Positions 60,520 through 64,000 of a DNA stretch of 64,000 nucleotides are shown piece after piece. The stretch is from Halomonas sp. KG2 (lineage in GTDB: Bacteria; Pseudomonadota; Gammaproteobacteria; Pseudomonadales; Halomonadaceae), in NCBI GenBank assembly GCA_030440445.1, contig CP098528.1, forward strand, positions 3,410,001 through 3,474,000, in the 5' to 3' direction. Made by a program: the position numbers and the translations under genes. The notes under the pieces were generated by a model. That model worked only from the letters and a program-made list of their open reading frames with translations. It did no database searches and was not told the origin of the DNA. Position 1 is the stretch's first letter; each line of letters starts with the position of its first letter.

Positions 60520-60543
60520 CCGTGCAGCTTCATGGCTGCACGG
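60520..60543 (+). terminator. Short hairpin after glcG
   Basis: CCGTGCAGC and GCTGCACGG pair perfectly around a six-base loop, a few bases past the glcG stop. It lacks a T tract; a full terminator follows 45 bases later. Confidence 0.5.
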
Positions 60544-60587
60544 TATGGCGCTAGAGAATGGGCCCAAGGTACTAAATTACACGCAAT

Positions 60588-60618
60588 AAAAAGCCCAGAT
60601 CATTGATCTGGGCTTTTT
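60588..60618. terminator. Bidirectional terminator between the glycolate operon and the tRNA cluster
   Basis: AAAAAGCCCAGATCA and TGATCTGGGCTTTTT are exact reverse complements around a single T. T tracts are available on both strands, for glcG on the plus strand and the tRNA cluster on the minus strand. Confidence 0.93.
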
Positions 60619-60660
60619 GGAATTCGTTCGACTAAACGTTTTAGTCGATGAGTGCTTAAA

Positions 60661-60737
60661 TGGCGGACCGGACGAGACTCGAACTCGCGACCTCCGGCGT
60701 GACAGGCCGGCATTCTAACCGACTGAACTACCGGTCC
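60661..60737 (-). tRNA. tRNA-Asp (GTC), copy A
   Basis: The 77-base minus-strand sequence starts GGACCGGTAGTTCAG. It has a CTGTCAC anticodon loop giving anticodon GTC, a GGTTCGAGTCTCG-type T arm region, and an encoded 3' CCA. It differs from the other two Asp genes of the cluster by one base in the D-loop region (G at 60721 of the plus strand in place of A). Confidence 0.97.
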
Positions 60738-60815
60738 ACTTTAAGGCACTTATTTCTAACCATAAAACTAGCTATTTAAAAGCGGTTCAGAGGCGCTTAA
60801 AAACATTCAGTTAAA

Positions 60816-60891
60816 TGGTGGGTGGTACTGGGTTCGAACCAGTGACCCCCAGCTTGTAAGGCTGGTGCTCTCCCAACTGAGCTAACCACCC
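60816..60891 (-). tRNA. tRNA-Val (TAC), copy A
   Basis: The 76-base minus-strand gene starts GGGTGGTTAGCTCAG, has anticodon loop CTTACAA (anticodon TAC) and ends ACCACCCACCA with encoded CCA. Confidence 0.97.
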
Positions 60892-60942
60892 AGGGCTTTT
60901 AAAGCAATAATGCTTTAAATTGTACAACTTGATAAGTTATCG

Positions 60943-61019
60943 TGGCGGACCGGACGAGACTCGAACTCGCGACCTCCGGCGTGACAGGCCGGCATTCTAA
61001 CCAACTGAACTACCGGTCC
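60943..61019 (-). tRNA. tRNA-Asp (GTC), copy B
   Basis: The sequence is the same 77-base cloverleaf as copy A apart from the D-loop base. Anticodon GTC, CCA encoded. Confidence 0.97.
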
Positions 61020-61055
61020 GAATAGCGACAACTTTTATGCGGTAATAACTGATGA

Positions 61056-61132
61056 TGGCGGACCGGACGAGACTCGAACTCGCGACCTCCGGCGTGACAG
61101 GCCGGCATTCTAACCAACTGAACTACCGGTCC
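61056..61132 (-). tRNA. tRNA-Asp (GTC), copy C
   Basis: Identical to copy B over the 77 bases. Anticodon GTC, CCA encoded. The flanking spacers differ, so the duplication covers only the gene and immediate flanks. Confidence 0.97.
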
Positions 61133-61182
61133 ACTTAATGCATCAATTGCTACTGCTTCACGTTTCCAAACGACCAAATAAA

Positions 61183-61258
61183 TGGTGGGTGGTACTGGGT
61201 TCGAACCAGTGACCCCCAGCTTGTAAGGCTGGTGCTCTCCCAACTGAGCTAACCACCC
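61183..61258 (-). tRNA. tRNA-Val (TAC), copy B
   Basis: Identical to tRNA-Val copy A over its 76 bases. It is the first gene transcribed in the cluster (order Val-Asp-Asp-Val-Asp), just downstream of a near-consensus promoter. Confidence 0.97.
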
Positions 61259-61277
61259 GCTGGTCACGTGGCGCTGC

Positions 61278-61305
61278 ATTCTACAGGAACTTAGTGAGAT
61301 GTCAA
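61278..61305 (-). promoter_or_regulatory. Sigma-70 promoter of the tRNA cluster
   Basis: On the minus strand a perfect -35 box TTGACA (61305-61300) is followed, after a 16-base spacer, by TAGAAT (61283-61278), one base from the -10 consensus. A GC-rich GCGCCAC discriminator follows, typical of stable-RNA promoters. The first tRNA starts about 20 bases further on. Confidence 0.85.
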
Positions 61306-61351
61306 CACGGTGCGTTCAAATTTTCGATTCAAACCAGCGTATTGCCACTCC

Positions 61352-62102
61352 TCACACATACCGTGCTTGGTGAGCGCGGACGAAGGATGCCGCAAGTATG
61401 GCCGCTTCGTCAATCAAAACTTGCTGATTTAATCCAGAAACACGTCTAGGTTTAAAATCATGATCGCCATCAGCAAGCCAAGCAACGTTAATATTATTAG
61501 GCAGGTTATAGCCTGAAACCTCATCTACATTGCCAAAGGGATCTCGTTCCCCCTGGAGAATCTGCACGGGGCAACGAATAGCGGGAAAATGTTCCAAACG
61601 GGTTTTGTCTGGTTTTCTAGGTGGATGGAAAGGATAGCCTGCGACAATAACGCCAGGACCATGCACGTCATTGGCGAGCATTTCACTGGCAAATAAAGTG
61701 GCGACACGCCCACCCATCGATTTACCGCCCACCCACAAGGGCTGATCGCTCAAAGGCGTCAGTAGCGCGTACCATGAGGCAAAGTTAGCCACCGTTTGCT
61801 TGATGGGGGGGTGGCGGACGGCGTTTACCCTGCTCGTTAATCTGCTGCATGTAGGGAAAATCAATTGCCAGTACCTGCATGCCTTGCGCTGCTAACGTCG
61901 CGGCAAATTGCCGCATAAACACAGAGCAATGACCCGCCCCAGCGCCATGAGCAAGTAGTATTCGGCCCACCTTGGGCGACCCAAAAACTGAAAGCGGGCC
62001 GTGCCCAATCACTATTAACCGCTGTACGCTGGGATTAACTAACGCATCGTTTAAAGCGGCTGGGTGTATATCGACGAAACCAGAACCAGCGTAATAAGAC
62101 AC
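61352..62102 (-). pseudogene. Alpha/beta hydrolase (KANL/dienelactone-hydrolase-like) split by a homopolymer frameshift
   Basis: Two overlapping minus-strand frames together make one hydrolase. The upstream part (62102 to 61785) holds RILLAHGAGAGHCSVFMRQFAATLAAQGMQVLAIDFPYMQQINEQGKRRPPPP. The downstream part (about 61815 to 61352) continues IKQTVANFASWYALL, the nucleophile elbow WVGGKSMGGRVATLFA, IVAGYPFHPPRKPDK, CPVQILQGERDPFG and the catalytic His in WLADGDHDFKPRR. The frames meet at a seven-base run of one nucleotide (G on the plus strand, 61805-61811). Six bases would restore a single frame of about 250 residues. It is a real frameshift, a phase-variable tract or a sequencing error. Confidence 0.8.
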
Positions 62103-62183
62103 GATTAACTACTAATAATTCAGTGTTACTTCTATTGGCGTGTTCAGCTTAAGGCGCGGCTGCGATAGAATCTCTATCGGATC

Positions 62184-62197
62184 TTGACCTGCATCAT
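62184..62197. promoter_or_regulatory. Candidate Anr/Fnr box upstream of ccoN
   Basis: TTGACCTGCATCAT fits the TTGAT-N4-ATCAA pattern with two mismatches and lies about 83 bases before the ccoN start. cbb3 oxidase operons are commonly under Anr/Fnr control. The match is imperfect. Confidence 0.35.
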
Positions 62198-62279
62198 CAA
62201 GCGGGTGGCCGCACCCGGGCAAAATGCTAATGCAAAATGCTACGGGTTACCCCCTAACCGCGTTCGATGGGAACATGAA

Positions 62280-63704
62280 ATGAGCACAGCACTGGAACAC
62301 CCGACCTACAACTACAAGGTAGTTCGGCAGTTCGCGATCATGACCGTTGTGTGGGGCATTGTAGGTATGACGCTTGGCGTTATCCTTGCCTCCCAGCTAG
62401 TTTGGCCGCAACTGAACCTTGGCTTACCTTGGACAAGCTTCGGGCGCCTTCGTCCGTTACACACTAACGCTGTTATCTTCGCCTTCGGTGGCTCAGCGCT
62501 ATTTGCGACGTCTTACTATGTCGTACAGCGTACCTGTCAGACTCGCCTGTTCTCTGACAAGCTCGCAGCGTTCACCTTCTGGGGATGGCAAGCGGTTATT
62601 CTCTCGGCTGTCGTGTCATTGCCGCTAGGCTATACCACTACAAAAGAGTATGCAGAGCTCGAATGGCCAATCAATATTTTGATTGCGGTCGTTTGGATTA
62701 GCTACGCTATCGTTTTCTTAATGACGATTAAAAAGCGCACCACTTCCCATATTTACGTGGCGAACTGGTTCTTTGCAGCGTTTATTTTGACCGTCGCGGT
62801 GCTGCACATCGTTAATAATGCGGCTATTCCGGTCACCCCCATGTACTCCACCTCGATTTATGCGGGTGCGGTAGATGCGATGGTGCAGTGGTGGTATGGC
62901 CACAATGCGGTCGGTTTCTTCCTTACGGCAGGCTTCCTGGGCATGATGTACTACTTCGTGCCAAAACAGGCCGAACGCCCGGTCTATTCCTACCGTCTCT
63001 CCATCGTCCATTTCTGGGCGTTGATTATGATTTATATGTGGGCAGGCCCCCACCACCTTCACTACACAGCGCTGCCTAACTGGGCACAGTCGCTGGGTAT
63101 GATTATGTCTATCATTCTGCTTGCACCTTCCTGGGGCGGTATGATCAACGGCATGATGACCCTGTCTGGCGCTTGGCATAAACTGCGCACCGATCCAACA
63201 CTTCGCTTCCTGGTGGTAGCGCTGTCGTTCTACGGCATGTCGACGTTTGAAGGGCCAATGATGGCCATCAAGACCGTCAACGCGCTGTCGCATTACACCG
63301 ACTGGACCATTGGTCACGTGCATGCTGGTGCACTAGGTTGGGTAGCGATGATTACCATTGGCTCTATGTACCACCTGATCCCGCGGGTCTTCGGGCGTAC
63401 TGAGATGTACTCCGTCAATCTGATTGCGGTGCATTTCTGGTTAGCCACCATTGGTACTGTGTTGTATATCGCCGCTATGTGGGTCAACGGCATCATGCAA
63501 GGCCTAATGTGGCGCGCGATTAATGCTGACGGCACGCTGATGTACACCTTTGTAGAGTCTGTCGAAGCCAGTGGCCCCGGCTACTTTGTGCGTATGATTG
63601 GCGGCCTCTTCTGGGTAACAGGCATGCTAATTATGGCATTCAACGTTTACATGACCGTAAAACGTCGCGAAACGATTAGCCATTCAGCGCCACAAGCCGC
63701 TTAA
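62280..63704 (+). CDS. ccoN: Cytochrome cbb3 oxidase catalytic subunit I
   Basis: ATG 62280 gives 474 residues, the usual CcoN length; a frame open from 62184 has no ribosome site. About 12 helices carry the haem and copper His ligands: [40 protein letters not shown] and [17 protein letters not shown]. It is the proton-pumping, oxygen-reducing subunit of the high-affinity cbb3 oxidase and is followed by ccoO 19 bases later. Confidence 0.95.
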   Translation: MSTALEHPTYNYKVVRQFAIMTVVWGIVGMTLGVILASQLVWPQLNLGLPWTSFGRLRPLHTNAVIFAFGGSALFATSYYVVQRTCQTRLFSDKLAAFTFWGWQAVILSAVVSLPLGYTTTKEYAELEWPINILIAVVWISYAIVFLMTIKKRTTSHIYVANWFFAAFILTVAVLHIVNNAAIPVTPMYSTSIYAGAVDAMVQWWYGHNAVGFFLTAGFLGMMYYFVPKQAERPVYSYRLSIVHFWALIMIYMWAGPHHLHYTALPNWAQSLGMIMSIILLAPSWGGMINGMMTLSGAWHKLRTDPTLRFLVVALSFYGMSTFEGPMMAIKTVNALSHYTDWTIGHVHAGALGWVAMITIGSMYHLIPRVFGRTEMYSVNLIAVHFWLATIGTVLYIAAMWVNGIMQGLMWRAINADGTLMYTFVESVEASGPGYFVRMIGGLFWVTGMLIMAFNVYMTVKRRETISHSAPQAA

Positions 63705-63723
63705 AACGGGGAAGTTGAGACCA

Positions 63724-64000
63724 ATGAAACACGAGATTGTTGAAAAGAACGTTGGCCTGCTCGCCGTGTTGATCCTGGTTGCGATCAGCTTTGGTGGCCT
63801 GGCCGAAGTCGTACCGCTGTTCTTTCAAAAGCAAACAACTGAGCCAGTTGAGGGCCTCGAGCCTCTCACCGCACTGGAACTGGAAGGGCGCGACATATAC
63901 CGCCGCGAGGGCTGCGTAGGCTGCCACTCCCAGATGGTTCGCCCCTTCAGGGCAGAAACCGAACGCTATGGCCACTATAACGTGGCAGGCGAACAGGTTT
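63724..64000 (+). CDS. ccoO: Cytochrome cbb3 oxidase subunit II (partial, runs off the window)
   Basis: ATG 63724 opens a frame that continues to the right edge (92 residues visible). It starts [34 protein letters not shown], an N-terminal membrane anchor. It then has the haem c site [23 protein letters not shown], which is characteristic of CcoO. The gene follows ccoN directly, as in all ccoNO(Q)P operons. Confidence 0.95.
   Translation, partial: MKHEIVEKNVGLLAVLILVAISFGGLAEVVPLFFQKQTTEPVEGLEPLTALELEGRDIYRREGCVGCHSQMVRPFRAETERYGHYNVAGEQV

Noticed and set aside
60661..61258. Possible CRISPR-like alternation of repeats and spacers
   Set aside because: The repeated units are tRNA-Asp and tRNA-Val genes with anticodons and CCA ends, not CRISPR repeats.
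61010..61279. A minus-strand frame of 89 codons
   Set aside because: It runs through two tRNA genes and their spacers, so it is not a coding gene.
1..64000. Insertion sequences, prophage, integron or toxin-antitoxin modules
   Set aside because: No transposase, integrase, terminal inverted repeats or toxin-antitoxin pair could be recognised on either strand.

Overview
The window reads as chromosomal DNA of a moderately halophilic marine gammaproteobacterium, most likely Halomonas or a close relative in the Halomonadaceae. This is inferred from gene content: a BetT-type choline carrier, two TRAP systems (one with a TeaD-like universal stress protein), a phasin, a cbb3 oxidase, and a GMC/small-subunit dehydrogenase resembling the glucose 3-dehydrogenase known from a marine Halomonas. 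No insertion sequence, prophage or CRISPR array was seen.

Layout. 0-5 kb: tail of a Spy/CpxP-like protein, betT and a SulP transporter. 4.4-7.1 kb: Zn alcohol dehydrogenase and an ExaC/AldB-type aldehyde dehydrogenase, divergent from a LuxR-type response regulator (ErbR/AgmR-like). 7.9-13.2 kb: four overlapping minus-strand signalling genes: a small molybdopterin-fold exported protein, a hybrid kinase with HPt, a FIST protein (NosP-like) and a NahK-like kinase. 13.4-18.7 kb: DUF2189 membrane protein, then a TAXI-type TRAP operon ending in a universal stress protein. 19.1-22 kb: a DctPQM TRAP operon. 22.1-32.3 kb: a LacI-type regulator and a sugar locus bracketed by two near-identical palindromic operators. 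The rightward arm encodes a Gfo/Idh/MocA oxidoreductase, a TIM-barrel isomerase and a MFS carrier. The leftward arm encodes two exported TIM-barrel proteins, a GMC dehydrogenase, its Tat-signal small subunit and an exported DUF1080 (3-keto-disaccharide hydrolase-like) protein. Together they suggest oxidation of glycosides at C3 in the periplasm, cleavage or isomerisation there, import, and reduction in the cytoplasm. This is the most interesting system in the window.

32.5-39 kb: EamA exporter, a pyk-modABC-DUF192 run, and an unusual HTH-GST fusion. 39-51.6 kb: purine/urate catabolism (puuD, uraH, uraD, puuE, allE, allA, a hydantoin/allantoin-type racemase, two NCS1 carriers, a YfcC-type carrier, and RpiR and GntR regulators). 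TTGTATACAA-type palindromes recur in its divergent promoters, which suggests one GntR regulon. Allantoate amidohydrolase is not in the window. 51.7-53.8 kb: a phasin and two glutathione transferases. 54-60.5 kb: glycolate permease and glcDEF plus a GlcG-like protein, behind an LldR/PdhR-like operator. Both catabolic blocks end at glyoxylate. 60.6-61.3 kb: five tRNA genes (three Asp, two Val) behind a strong promoter. 61.35-62.1 kb: an alpha/beta hydrolase broken by a homopolymer frameshift. 62.3-64 kb: ccoN and the start of ccoO.

Two coding regions, the YfcC-like carrier and the hydrolase, each look off by one base at or near a homopolymer. They may be real mutations, slippage sites or sequencing errors. 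Short in-frame minisatellites (12-18 bp) recur through the window.
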